A stretch of DNA of 64,000 nucleotides from Achatina immaculata (Eukaryota; Mollusca; Gastropoda; Stylommatophora; Achatinidae), in NCBI GenBank assembly GCA_009760885.1, contig CM019709.1:33661033-33725032 (forward strand). The letters are read 5' to 3'. The position numbers were made by a program, and so were the translations under genes. The notes beneath the pieces were generated by a model. The model saw only the letters and a list, made by a program, of their open reading frames with translations. It made no database searches and was not told the DNA's origin. Numbering within the stretch: position 1 is the stretch's first letter; every line of letters begins with the position of its first letter. Positions 55,827-61,849 of the stretch are shown here, one piece after another.

Positions 55827-58800
55827 TAGAGAGAGAGACGATTGTAGCTTGATGAATGAAAGGTATATCGACTGGGATGTCAGAATACACATCCTCAGCT
55901 GAAAACCATCCTCAGGCCATTGAACTAGTAGTAAAGTCACAAATTCACACATCACAGAAACTCCACAGCTGACCAGGACAGGCACCGACATCCGCACCGG
56001 TCAAGCGTCCATTCCGTTCTCTCTCATCTTAACCCACTTGCCGATGTTCCAGGTTTAACCCCGCGTCAGTCCCGCTCTGTCCGTCTTCCTGACTCAAAAT
56101 CAGTCACTCAGGCAATCGACTCACTCAAACAACACAAAATGTGAACACTATATCATGGGCGTCATCAGCAAAACAAAAACAACAACAACAACAAAGCATT
56201 ACTGGGCGACAGGCCGTAACATAAACTGTTACAGAAGATAAATATCACTTTGAAGAATGTACAGAAATGCTGGGCGGTTTAATTATTTCATATTCTAATG
56301 ATTTTGTACTACAGTACTTTGAAAACTTGCAGTATACTACTGGTAGCACGAGCGTCACACTTTGGGAAACACTGATTTATGGAGTATAATTAGAGTGTGT
56401 ACTTTTTATTTTCAGGGTTTTTTTTAAACTCTCAAAATTAAAAAAAAACAAAAGCAGCCAATATGGAGGTGATGAAAGGGGATAGACTAAGAGGTAGACC
56501 TGGACAACGATGGCGAGACAACATGGAAGAAGATATCCGAGCGCTCTTGGAATCACCAATTCATAAGAAAGGAACAAGAACAGATAGGGCAAGAACAGAG
56601 AGGAATGGAGGCGTGTCTTGTTTGCGGCAGTGAGTCTCAGTGCCTCGGAAAGCTGGTGAATTAAACAGCTACCCAAAGGAGGAGGAGAGGAAGAAGAAGA
56701 AGAAGAAGAAGAAGGGATTTTACCTTTTACCTTTTTACTCTTTTCATTCATATTGTGTATTCTGTATATAAAATATTAGATAAAAGAAGATAAAAAGTGA
56801 GTGACCTTGTCATGCCGTAGAGCCAGCCAGGGGACCCACATTTTCTGTTATCTGTCAGCACACTAGAGGGTGATGTGGTCAGCACTACGCCTGTCCGCCT
56901 TTCCTTCCCCAACTCCAGAAGAAGTCAGGGGTACACATTTCTATAACTGGGTGACTGGGGCGGGCGCCTCCAGGCCGAATTCCAACCCCCCCCCCCTCTC
57001 TCCAACCTTCGTCATGAGAGACTGGTGCACTAACCACTTCGCCACTCATACGCCCAAAATGTTAGATAATTAAACCTGGATTTTTCTTAGCAAGTTGAGC
57101 AAGTGCTGTTATGTAAACGAGCTGGGCGCTTAGTTTGTTGTAAAGCTTTATGTGGATTTATACCTTTCGTTTTCGACAGACAAACCTGAAATGTGGGAAC
57201 AGAGAAGGTTCTTGTGCCAGAGCTTCTATGACCACGAGCTGTACAGCCAGAGCGACGTTCTGGATCAGGACGTGGAGGAGGACTACGCCTCGAGGAACAT
57301 CCCAAGAATGACCATGGAGGAGTTCTTGGGGCCACCAGGACGTGAGTTTCTGTAAATGAAAGAGAATTTCTGGATGGTCTTGTGACCTATGGTCTGAACA
57401 GAGATCTCCAGTCTTATTTCTTGTGATCTGAACACGAAATGAGATCTCCAGTCTTATTTCTTGTGATCTGAACTAAGCTAAGATTATACACTTCAAATAT
57501 AATATCTACCCTCATTTATGAATGCCAAAGCTGGAAAATAATTAAAGAAATAGAAACAAATTAGACTCTTTTGAAAACAAATGCTTAAGGAAAATATTCG
57601 GTATAAAATGGAATGAATTTAAAAAACAGCGAAGAGATAAAGCAGATGAGTGAACAACAACCTGTCTCATGGGTGATAAGAAAAAGATAAGGAGGGCCTC
57701 TAACTGGAGAGACATAAGGAGGATGCTAACTGGAGAGACACAAGGACGGCGTGGTGCGAAGAAATTGTGAATTTTAAGAAACGAAAAAAAAATTGTCCAG
57801 AATCTGCGTGAGACTCAAACCCATAAGCTCTTTCTTAGTATGCAATCTTGCTTCTCACTAGACTGAACTTGCCATTGAGGAATAGTGGGGTTTTTTTTGT
57901 ACAAGTATATATAAAACCAAATAATAAAAAGATAGACGAAGTCACAATAGTAAAGCTGTAATGACAAAAAAATGTTAACAACTATTTAAAACGGAAGTGG
58001 GAACAGCTTTGTTAGTTAACAAACACGCGGCTTTAACGTTTCCGTGCACATCTTAAGCTTACAGAAATAATAGACACTAACTGAGAAGGAAAAGGGCCTG
58101 GGTAGTGGATCGTACGGAGAAGCTCAGTAATTGAGAGTGTTACAGGCGCAGCTGTACTTCAGTGTGCACTAACTCATTACATTAGGCTGGAGATCAGAGC
58201 CATGAGCAGCGGAGAAACCTCCAAAGACAATTATGAATGAATGAATGAATGAATGAATGGATGAATGAATGAATGAGTCTTTATTTTTAAATCGTAAAGA
58301 ATTGGGCACGCAGGCCCGTCGTACATTCTGCCCTTGATAAAGACTAAAGTACTACAAAAGCAAGAGTGAAGATTAAAGTAATAAAGGTAATAAAAGAATT
58401 GGGCACGCAGGCCCGTCGTACATTCTGCCCTTGATAAAGACTAAAGCACTGCAAAAGCAAGAGTGAAGATTAAAGTAATAAAGGTAATAAAAGAGTTGAG
58501 AGAACATCAAATAGCCACCAAAAATATTTTACAGAAACATAAAAGGGCCGTAAGTGTCCATGTGTGTACTCATCCTGTGGCCGTAAGTGTCCATGTGTGT
58601 ACTCATCCTGGGGCCGTAAGTGCCCATGTGTGTACTCATCCTGGGGCCGTAAGTGCCCATGTGTGTACTCATCCTGGGGCCGTAAGTGCCCATGTGTGTA
58701 CTCATCCTGGGGCCGTAAGTGTCCATGTGTGTACTCATCCTGGGGCCGTAAGTGTCCATGTGTGTACTCATCCTGGGGCCGTATGTGCCCATGTGTGTAC

Positions 58801-59168
58801 TCATCCTGGAGCCGTAAGTGTCCATGTGTGTACTCATCCTGGGGCCGTAAGTGCCCATGTGTGTACTCATCCTGGGGCCGTAAGTGTCCATGTGTGTACT
58901 TATCCTGGGGCCGTAAGTGTCCATGTGTGTACTCATCCTGGGGCCGTAAGTGTCCATGTGTGTACTCATCCTGGGGCCGTAAGTGTCCATGTGTGTACTC
59001 ATCCTGGGGCCGTAAGTATCCATGTGTTTACCCATCCTGTTCACAGTGCCTATGTGTACACCTGTCTGTACTCTAATCCACTGAATCCATGCAAGCGTCT
59101 GTTTACTAGAGATCTGTTGTTGTTTTGCAGGTCGATGGTCCAAGCATCGAGAGGGACGCCCGCATTAG
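37333..59168 (+). CDS. Dpy-30 / RIIa-like domain gene, seven visible exons, N-terminus not found
   Basis: Exons: 37333-37463, 38912-39053, 41952-42062, 45181-45304, 52582-53736, 57180-57341, 59131-59168 (TAG stop). Phases at the six junctions are 2,0,0,1,1,1 and all keep one open frame of about 620 residues. Exon 1 encodes a Dpy-30-type motif (LGRFLPQCLLEVVQLRPADP then IEFIAQWLYK), which forms a dimerising helix pair. Next come a charged helical part, a Ser/Arg/Lys-rich probably disordered exon, and an acidic segment ending RRWSKHREGRPH. Exon 1 has no in-frame ATG after the last upstream stop, so a 5' exon exists before 37.33 kb. The size excludes the short DYDC1/2 proteins; I cannot name an orthologue. 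A ciliary or sperm scaffold role is only a guess from the domain. Introns are full of minisatellites and LINEs. Confidence 0.8.
37485..37792. repeat. 32-34-bp minisatellite in intron 1
   Basis: About nine units of GTGTGTGTTGAGGCATCTGA plus GAAGGGGCGCGA, starting some 20 bp after the exon 1 donor. Confidence 0.9.
37840..38095. repeat. (CTT/CCT)n polypyrimidine tract
   Basis: About 250 bp almost purely C and T on the + strand. It can form triplex/H-DNA (known for long homopurine-homopyrimidine tracts). ORFs of poly-Ser/Phe/Lys here are artefacts. Confidence 0.95.
38130..38905. repeat. 54-bp minisatellite running into exon 2 acceptor
   Basis: About 14 units of GGATATAGCTAGACTACATT plus TGGTCTCCAACTTACACAGA plus CAAACACAGTTGTT. 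54 bp = 18 codons, hence long frames on both strands. The last unit ends only a few bases before the acceptor. Confidence 0.95.
38912..39053 (+). CDS. exon 2, charged helical segment
   Basis: Acceptor ccatccaccag, donor AAG|gtgagttg. It encodes AFDSQLYYQAKAAYLRELGA and a following basic/acidic helix (RKERRERTARLKPFVEAMRTEK begins after a short linker), ending in phase 0. Dpy-30 modules are often followed by such a charged coiled-coil-like stretch. A 54-bp minisatellite runs directly up to the acceptor. Confidence 0.8.
39142..39332. mobile_element. hAT-like MITE
   Basis: Ends AGTGGTTCTTAACCTGGGGT and, inverted, AGAGGTGCTTAACCATTTAT resemble hAT termini (CAGTGGTTCTTAACC type). No transposase. 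A 5'-truncated relative starts the 45.38-kb element. Confidence 0.5.
39333..39540. repeat. short TGTTTGTCTGTCTG tract, unexpanded form of the 45.5-kb array
   Basis: Same flanks as the 45.5-46.75 kb array (left GGTTAAGCACCTCTGATTTA, right GTGCAGTTTGTTGCTGGGTG) but only about 80 bp of repeats. Confidence 0.8.
39541..39800 (+). mobile_element. LINE family I 3' fragment
   Basis: Frame gives MRNNRLRWPVHVVRTKGDRE, then a decayed GRP... tail with an internal duplication CAGACCTACCAAGAGG, and NCQERIKSTEE. Equivalent to 46870-47100. Confidence 0.65.
39895..39985. repeat. 14-bp repeat ACTTTGAACAATAC
   Basis: About five units near the end of the LINE I fragment. Confidence 0.7.
39986..40384. other. 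no recognised feature
   Basis: Intron 2 sequence, G-rich near 40.14-40.19 kb. Confidence 0.4.
40385..41085. repeat. 31-bp minisatellite with G runs
   Basis: About 22 units of GAATGAGGGACATAATAGGC plus AATCCATGGGG. Some units have G runs of 8-12. Segments about 245 bp apart repeat as blocks (for example 40.68-40.80 and 40.90-41.0). Confidence 0.95.
41086..41415. other. no recognised feature
   Basis: Intron sequence without recognisable element. Confidence 0.4.
41424..41517. repeat. (GAA)n(GTA)n microsatellite
   Basis: About 12 GAA then about 16 GTA triplets. Confidence 0.95.
41620..41945. repeat. 47-bp minisatellite before exon 3
   Basis: About seven units of TCGTCCATGTCTGCCTGCAT plus GTGACTGTCTTCCTGTCTCT plus AATTAGA. 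The last unit supplies the T/C-rich sequence just before the acceptor at 41951. One diverged unit-like stretch recurs at 42.86-42.9 kb inside the next array. Confidence 0.9.
41952..42062 (+). CDS. exon 3, WNFYKNLTEEMEALSDFIAN segment
   Basis: A 111-nt phase 0-0 exon between tgtcattacag and gtctgctatt. It encodes 37 residues, mostly helical by composition, ending RRYQKVQ. No family recognised. It is bounded by a 47-bp minisatellite on the left and, within about 150 bp, another on the right. Confidence 0.75.
42200..43230. repeat. ~36-bp minisatellite, strongly diverged
   Basis: About 27 units of TTAGTTGCTGGTTATATGTG plus ACATGCTTTTTTCTGG. Length of the T run varies. Older-looking than the other arrays. 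Confidence 0.9.
43352..43420. repeat. (ATC)n microsatellite, 3' tail of LINE D
   Basis: About 22 ATC triplets directly at the 3' end of the minus-strand LINE D, so it is the element's tail. Confidence 0.95.
43421..43875 (-). mobile_element. LINE family D 3' fragment
   Basis: Minus strand: LLYAPETYGITKTIQKRIQT-like start, LRRILNIKWQDKNRNKEVWE, RRWRWIGHTLRKPDTCIARQ, GRPRLTWRREIMTELRGKGY and CSQGSERR before the stop and (GAT)n tail. Frame open for 119 codons. Confidence 0.85.
43925..44296. repeat. 34-bp minisatellite
   Basis: Eleven units of AAGACATTCAATCCATCCTA plus CAAGAACAAAGACA, with end units carrying CTAGGA. The right end merges into LINE B at AATCCATCCT. Confidence 0.95.
44297..44722 (+). 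mobile_element. LINE family B C-terminal fragment
   Basis: Decayed frame with ITKEIENKLDTFENKYV, RRWVYVGRAMRRN and the DEIEKLAENRNSWRDTLRAL end. 3' end GACGGCACGGGAAGCATGTA. Confidence 0.7.
44723..45165. other. intron 3 remainder; possible MITE end, C run and (TA)n
   Basis: 44925-45013 ends in ACGTAAATCGGGGACTCTAT, like the termini of pogo-type MITEs with CAGTCCCCGATTTACG ends. A run of about 15 C follows (45041-45055) and (TA)n at 45131-45151. No exon recognised. Confidence 0.4.
45181..45304 (+). CDS. exon 4, KLVHEEETRMQMLGTN segment
   Basis: The acceptor tccattctacag follows a (TA)n run; the donor is ggag|gtaagg. It encodes KLVHEEETRMQMLGTN, then an Ala/Thr/Pro-rich linker and VEEKIKPG, ending in phase 1. 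Another AG 20 nt upstream (45160) would break the frame. Confidence 0.75.
45535..46770. repeat. 16-bp minisatellite CTGTTTGTCCATCACT
   Basis: About 75 units of CTGTTTGTCCATCACT, with CTGTTTGTCCGTCTGT variants. The frames of up to 428 codons (for example 45529-46815) arise because 16 bp x 3 repeats as 16 codons without stops; no gene. Confidence 0.95.
46870..47100 (+). mobile_element. LINE family I 3' fragment
   Basis: Encodes MRNNKLRYLGHLMRMKEDRQ, then AYMEVMKRDMSIGIPRQRRR and FWNRELTRKDQEQ, a LINE tail of the GH..RM type. Better preserved than the 39.5-kb copy. Confidence 0.75.
47205..47880. repeat. 33-bp minisatellite with 66-bp higher-order unit
   Basis: GAATGGATGACAGTGGAAAG plus TAAACCCAATGTA alternates with a GTGAAAAGTAAACTCAAAGT variant, giving a 66-bp double unit in the middle. 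Edge units are diverged. 33 bp = 11 codons, hence frames on both strands. Resumes at 48800. Confidence 0.95.
47885..48795 (-). mobile_element. LINE family B, longest copy, inserted in a minisatellite
   Basis: Minus strand, from right: LEDLDFADDVTLIS (RT catalytic FADD), GLKINNDKTKIMKLPINQNG, EVDQFAHLGSYIDQDGDTRK, then after frameshifts VSWVIRKRRWTYVGHVMRRN and NTTGRRKRGRPRETIKRTLL. The 3' end at the left is CACTTCCCGTGCCGTTAAAC. 5' end truncated. Confidence 0.85.
48800..48915. repeat. diverged continuation of the 47.2-kb minisatellite
   Basis: Units such as GAATGGCAAGGGGCAAGGAG and GAGTAAACCCATTGTCTTGT match the edge units at 47.2 kb, indicating the LINE split one array. Confidence 0.7.
48916..49734. 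other. no recognised feature
   Basis: Intron 4 sequence. A few splice-like motifs but no supported exon. Confidence 0.4.
49735..50290. repeat. 31-bp minisatellite
   Basis: About 17 units of GACGTATTGGACAATCCTTA plus GGGAAAAGG. The core (49.9-50.1 kb) is a 62-bp alternation of GGGACGTATTGG and ACTGGCATATTGG variants; edges are diverged. Confidence 0.95.
50291..50635. other. no recognised feature
   Basis: Intron sequence with a GT/G-rich start; nothing else seen. Confidence 0.4.
50690..51450 (+). pseudogene. LINE family M RT fragment, split by a SINE
   Basis: Frame before the SINE: MLLRNNKANGSDGIDAELIT. After it: QIWREETLPSEWRESLLIPI, FKKGDKSKCENYRGISLLQT, HAGFWKNRSTVDQIFYLRH and FIDFKKAHDSIDRSSL (RT motif A with the catalytic Asp). 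The family's usual N-terminal RT blocks in order; everything after motif A is replaced by a 25-bp tandem array ending in LWKIMK-like sequence. Confidence 0.8.
50835..51093 (-). mobile_element. SINE family A copy 4, inserted in LINE M
   Basis: Well-preserved: 3' end CATGCCTTAGAGGCACATAG, centre TCAGTATCACGCCTGGCCGC, B box complement GGATTCGAACCCCCGACCTT, head end CACTAATCACTTCGCCACTC. Flanked by CAGATATGTACACT (left) and CAGATATGTGCACT (right), a target-site duplication with one change. Confidence 0.85.
51431..51690 (+). repeat. 25-bp minisatellite derived from LINE RT motif A
   Basis: Ten units of GACAGCATAGATAGGAGCAG plus CTTAT, beginning inside the motif-A codons (..AHDSIDRSSL) and ending with CTTATGGAAAATTATGAAAG, the LINE's expected continuation. 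Units are nearly identical (one TTTTGACAG variant), so expansion is recent. Confidence 0.9.
51799..51866. repeat. (CT)n tail of minus-strand LINE A
   Basis: About 68 bp of CT/TCTTT directly at the 3' end of the LINE A fragment that follows; it corresponds to (GA)n on the LINE strand. Confidence 0.9.
51867..52110 (-). mobile_element. LINE family A 3' fragment
   Basis: Minus strand: VTEERRRQWLGHVLKTALRW (a 30-bp deletion removes the MTDNSLPKI part), GNRSKGRPKETWRRTTERML, LRKPHVP. Ends TAAGTGCTCAGGGCACATGA before the CT tract. Confidence 0.8.
52270..52400. repeat. repeat-like segment with GTCGCCTTTTACGA motif
   Basis: AACCGTCCTTAGTCGCCTTT and TACGATCATGCGTGGTAGGG then CCTATTCTTTGC and CCCGGGTACCACACG. 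I recall this kind of block from interspersed repeats in many animals but cannot name the family. Sits in intron 4 upstream of exon 5. Confidence 0.35.
52582..53736 (+). CDS. exon 5, long disordered Ser/Arg-rich exon
   Basis: A 1155-nt exon in phase 1-1, acceptor cttgttcttccag, donor atgg|gtaagt. It encodes 384 residues rich in Ser, Arg, Lys, Glu and Pro, with an SR-like start (RSSRSTSARVRS), a probable coiled coil (SQIKRAQLLKEVTEQLEERE), an acidic DDSDTESDEE patch, and an ordered-looking end (GGHIAYVSRDLGVVASNALR). It is more GC-rich than the surrounding repeats, as expected for a host exon. The last nucleotides and the donor are triplicated downstream. Confidence 0.85.
53709..53930. repeat. 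78-bp tandem triplication of an exon-intron boundary
   Basis: The end of exon 5, its donor and the following intron repeat three times (GGATCAGAAACG at 53713, 53791 and 53869). Copies of the donor read ATGG|GTAAGT, ATGA|GTAAGT and ATGG|GTAGGT. Only the first keeps the frame: reading through it meets TAG within three codons. Confidence 0.9.
54010..54405 (-). mobile_element. LINE family B C-terminal fragment
   Basis: 3' end CTTCCCGTGACGTTAAACGT on the left. Minus-strand blocks VSWVIIKRELTYFGHVMRRN-like and KIFGIKPRENSRKTQR-like. Several frameshifts. Confidence 0.7.
54406..54790. other. no recognised feature
   Basis: Intron 5 sequence, no repeat or exon seen. Confidence 0.4.
54791..55630 (-). 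mobile_element. LINE family A, decayed longer copy
   Basis: From the left, (CT)n tail then TTAAGTGCCCAAGGCACATG. Minus strand carries remnants of GRPKETWRR, LGHV, CLRKIKR and further upstream VGKTKLMKQNMNNSNVL and a QWTLDTKLEDFDIMDDICLL block: the FADD box is altered. Many indels. Confidence 0.75.
55640..55855 (+). mobile_element. LINE family A 3' end, opposite orientation
   Basis: Contains RRKTERMQSNRRLTWARVER, DRHLWRTLAEAPCAL and the end GAGCACTTAAGGTTGAGA plus (GA)n to 55838. It lies head-to-head with 54791-55630. Confidence 0.75.
55856..56440. other. mostly unrecognised; hAT-like end near 56340-56376
   Basis: CGTCACACTTTGGGAAACAC and TGATT resemble an inverted hAT terminus (CAGTGTTTCCCAAAGTGTG). 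No partner end located. Rest shows nothing. Confidence 0.3.
56455..56715 (+). mobile_element. LINE family I 3' fragment with (GAA)n tail
   Basis: Encodes MEVMKGDRLRGRPGQRWRDN, then a decayed RTDRARTERNGGV and SCLRQ end and an (AAG)n tail at 56692-56712. Same family as 39.5 and 46.9 kb. Confidence 0.7.
56795..57057 (-). mobile_element. SINE family A copy 5
   Basis: Nearest to the 50.8-kb copy: GACCTTGTCATGCCGTAGAG, CACACTAGAGGGTGATGTGG, CTTCGTCATGAGAGACTGGT, CACTAACCACTTCGCCACTC. Has a C run in place of part of the B-box side. Lies about 120 bp before exon 6. Confidence 0.8.
57180..57341 (+). CDS. exon 6, acidic segment
   Basis: Acceptor cgttttcgacag, donor ggac|gtgagttt, phase 1-1, 162 nt. 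It encodes KPEMWEQRRFLCQSFYDHEL, then a DVLDQDVEEDYASRNIPRMT acidic stretch and EEFLGPPG. No domain recognised; the frame, the splice sites and the sharp change from repeat DNA support a real exon. Confidence 0.8.
57380..57480. repeat. 47-bp duplication GATCTCCAGTCTTATTTCTT
   Basis: Two copies of ATCTCCAGTCTTATTTCTTG plus TGATCTGAAC, just after the exon 6 donor. Confidence 0.6.
57485..57695 (+). mobile_element. LINE family B fragment
   Basis: Contains TSNIISTLIYECQSWKIIKE-like and VSWVIRKR blocks (ACAACCTGTCTCATGGGTGA). Broken frames; no GRPRET tail. Confidence 0.6.
57945..58070. mobile_element. fold-back element, copy 3 (left part only)
   Basis: ATAGTAAAGCTGTAATGACA and GTGGGAACAGCTTTGTTAGT align with the left arms of the 30.3 and 34.45 kb copies. 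No right arm seen. Confidence 0.45.
58228..58490 (-). repeat. (ATGA)n plus doubled ~101-bp LINE/SINE 3' end
   Basis: Tetranucleotide tail at 58234-58277, then AAAGAATTGGGCACGCAGGC and CCGTCGTACATTCTGCCC twice (58299 and about 58397). The same end appears in + orientation at 61237-61297 (GGGCCTGCGTGCCCAATTCT plus (ATTC)n), so it is the 3' end of a retroposon. Confidence 0.6.
58545..59040. repeat. 30-bp minisatellite before terminal exon
   Basis: About 16 units of GGCCGTAAGTGTCCATGTGT plus GTACTCATCCTGG (33 bp by most spacings). Multiples of three give frames of up to 274 codons on both strands; not genes. Confidence 0.95.
59131..59168 (+). CDS. terminal exon, basic tail RRWSKHREGRPH
   Basis: Acceptor tgttgttttgcag. 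Joined in phase 1 it adds RRWSKHREGRPH and stops at TAG 59166-59168. A 33-bp minisatellite ends about 90 bp upstream. No AATAAA was found in the next 150 bp, so the polyadenylation site is unclear. Confidence 0.7.
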
Positions 59169-59329
59169 ATGGAGATCAAAAAACTGATTCAATAAGAAGT
59201 TGTTTTTTTTTAGTTTTTTTTTTACATTCTTGTTTTATTTTTTTTCTATTTTATTCAAGATTGGGAGGAGATGTTATACAAAATTAGTAACAGTTAGGTT
59301 ATTCATCCTGATTACTTACCTCTCACATC

Positions 59330-60060
59330 CTTCCCTTGCCGTCAGGGGTCACTCAGGACTCACAGAGTGCCTCGGCATGAGTTTCAGTTCTCGGCGAGCT
59401 TCTCAGTCTCTTCATCAAGAGATTTGATGTCAGTCATCGTAGTCTTCTCTTTTCAGTGTTCTCTTTAGTGTCTCTTGACGTCGTTTTATGGCTTGCTTTT
59501 GTTATTCTCTAAATGTTTCTTCTCATTACATGTGGTCTACATACGCCCACCTTCTTTTCTTGATCACTGCAGGGACTGTTTGGTGCATGATCATTTCTCT
59601 CATCTCCGCTTCGGTCCATTGTATACAGAGTAGTTTTCTTAGACATTTGTCTTCGAATGCGTCCAGTTTGTTCTCTATTTCTTTGGTAGCTTTCCAGCGT
59701 TAACATGCCTATGTAAGGGCGGGGTATTATATTTGAACGTTCTAGTCTTATGCTTAGGTGTTCTGGTTTCCAGATTTTCTCAACATTTTTAATGGCTAAC
59801 GGTGCCTTAGCTATTCTGGTCCTATCTTCTTTCCTCGTGTCTCCTTCCTGGTTAATGTAACTTCCGAGACGTATAAAATGATCTACTTCTTCTGCTTCTG
59901 TTCCTTCCAAATATACTTTTTTCTTTCTCTTGCGTGATTAGATTCTTCATTATTTTTGTCTTTACCTCGTTGACCTGAAGTCCTATTTTGCTAGCCATTG
60001 AGTGCAGAGTGTCTGTTTTTTATTCTTGCGTCATTTCCATATTTCCACTAATATGTGCTG
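59330..60060 (-). mobile_element. LINE family B, longer fragment
   Basis: Minus strand, from right: NKIGLQVNEVKTKIMKNLIT-like, EVDHFIRLGSYINQEGDTRK, RTRIAKAPLAIKNVEKIWKP, then the GH..RR tail decayed. 3' end at the left (CCTTGCCGTCAGGGGTCACT). Lies beyond gene 2. Confidence 0.75.
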
Positions 60061-60084
60061 AATATATCATATATAGTCATTAAG

Positions 60085-60545
60085 ATTATTCATTTCAAAT
60101 GTAATATCTGCCTTCATTTATACATGCGAACGCTGAAAAACAACGAAAGAAATAGACAAGAAATTAAGACTCTTTCGAAAACAAATGCCTCAGGAAAATA
60201 CTTGCTATAAAGTAGAACGAATTCAAGAACAACTCAGAGATAAGGCAGATGAGCGAACAACAACTAATCTCATGGGTGATCAGGAAAAGGAAATGGACAT
60301 ATGTCGGTCACGTGATGAGAAGAAATAGTCAGAGAATCCCAAAAACAAGCTATCAAGTGAACATGAAAGGCTGAAGAAAAAGAGGCAGACCGCGTGAAAC
60401 TCTAAAGAGAACATAAGAGAGGCCAGTACAGTAGGTATAAAATCCCTTGACGAGGTTGAAAAGCTCGCCGAGGACTTAAAATCTTGCCAAACTACCATGC
60501 GGGCCCAATGTGACGTTTAACGGCATTGGAAGGATGTAAGATGTA
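60085..60545 (+). mobile_element. LINE family B C-terminal fragment
   Basis: Blocks SWVIRKRKWTYVGHVMRRNS, GRRKRGRPRETLKRT-like and DEVEKLAEDLKSCQ; 3' end AACGGCATTGGAAGGATGTA. Head-to-head with the 59.33-60.06 kb copy. Confidence 0.75.
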
Positions 60546-61015
60546 AGATATCATCTGCAAAATCAAGGTCCTTTAGCTGAGTAATGGATGAATCCTTTCT
60601 TCATACTGACATATGCAACTTCACGCTTTCAGACAGCACACATATGCTAACATAAACGCATACATACATAACTCACAGTATGCTCTTGATTAGATTTTAA
60701 AATAGTGAGAGTTCCTATTCTTTGGTGGTAGATTAAAAGATATTACAGGAATATAGTTCCGTGAATGTGTTAGGGTAAAGCTGACGTTTTGATTAAAACA
60801 CTTCCAAAGTGGCCAGGGGACAGTCAAAAACATCCAAATGTAACAGTAAGTAGGGGATCTGTAGAATCGATATCGAAACAACTTCAGTCAAAAACGTCAA
60901 CAAAAGCGTGTTTCGATTATTTTGGTCGATTCCAGCAGTTTTGTCTATCCAGTGTCATCCCGATAGATGATCATGCTTTTCCTTAATTCTCTGTTCCGAC
61001 TGTTAGTTACGAAGC
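60546..61015. other. no recognised feature
   Basis: Intergenic; 60546-60590 may be an extra bit of LINE B RT (ATCATCTGCAAAATCAAGGT is the complement of the FADD box region). Confidence 0.4.
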
Positions 61016-61019
61016 TGGG

Positions 61020-61186
61020 CTGACGTTCTTTCTCCATGCCACTTCATCAGCTCATCTGTCATCTTCCCTCTTTGTCTGCCTGGGTCTCTTTTGCCCTCTA
61101 TCTTCCCTGTTGTTGTCAAATATTCCAGTGCACCTGCTCTCATTCTTGTGAGTGTGGGACATTTCTTCTTAAAGTTTGTCACTGCT

Positions 61187-61240
<54 letters not shown>

Positions 61241-61510
61241 GCCTGCGTGCCCAATTCTTTACCCTTGAAAAATAAAGATTATTCATTCATTCATTCTCTC
61301 TCTCTTCTGCCTCGTTCATGACCTCTTCGTTTGATCCCTTCGCTGTCCATGGTATCTTTAGCATTCTTCTGAGGAACCACATTGTACTTCCCTGATGACT
61401 GTCCATGTTGCACACTCATAGACAGGATTGGATCAAGATTTGAGACTTTGTAGTGTCCCAGCCTCGTCTTTAGGACGCATTCTGTTGTCTTGTGTACAAG
61501 GAGGGACGCC
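61020..61510 (-). mobile_element. LINE family K C-terminal fragment, split by an insertion
   Basis: Minus strand right part: SSGKYNVVPQKNAKDTMDSE and GIKRRGHER; left part: CPTLTRMRAGALEYLTTTGK, IEGKRDPGRQRGKMTDELMK. Between them lie (CT)n (61191-61238) and a retroposon 3' end (61237-61297). Confidence 0.7.
61191..61300 (+). mobile_element. retroposon 3' end with (CT)n left and (ATTC)n right, inside LINE K
   Basis: GGGCCTGCGTGCCCAATTCT, TTACCCTTGAAAAATAAAGA, then (TTCA)n. Shared with 58.29-58.48 kb. Interrupts LINE K. Confidence 0.6.
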
Positions 61511-61849
61511 ACAAAGCTAAGTTTTTCTTTTTTTCATTTTTCTTCTTTGTGCTGTGTTGTGTTTGTTTTTATGTAATCCTCGAAAAAAGCTCACGCTGAA
61601 ATATTAGATGTTGTATGTTTTTCATTATTTGTGTTTTTTTCTCACTTTTCTCATTCCCTCTGTCGCTTTGTAAAAGTGTAAGATACACCTCTATCTACCT
61701 GTATCACTAGAACCAGTTTTACTGCAGTCGTTATCTTGTTTATCTGTCACATGGCTCAAGATAACAATGGAGCGCTCTTTTCTTCGCTTTCAGTGTTAGT
61801 GATTGATTGGTTCAAGAATTTTTTTCATCCTTTGAAACATTATTTTAGC
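61511..61849. other. no recognised feature
   Basis: T-rich intergenic sequence. Confidence 0.4.

Noticed and set aside
58463..59287. ORFs of 170-274 codons on both strands with Cys/His-like repeats
   Set aside because: Caused by the minisatellite with period divisible by three; the real terminal exon of gene 2 lies in another frame at 59131.
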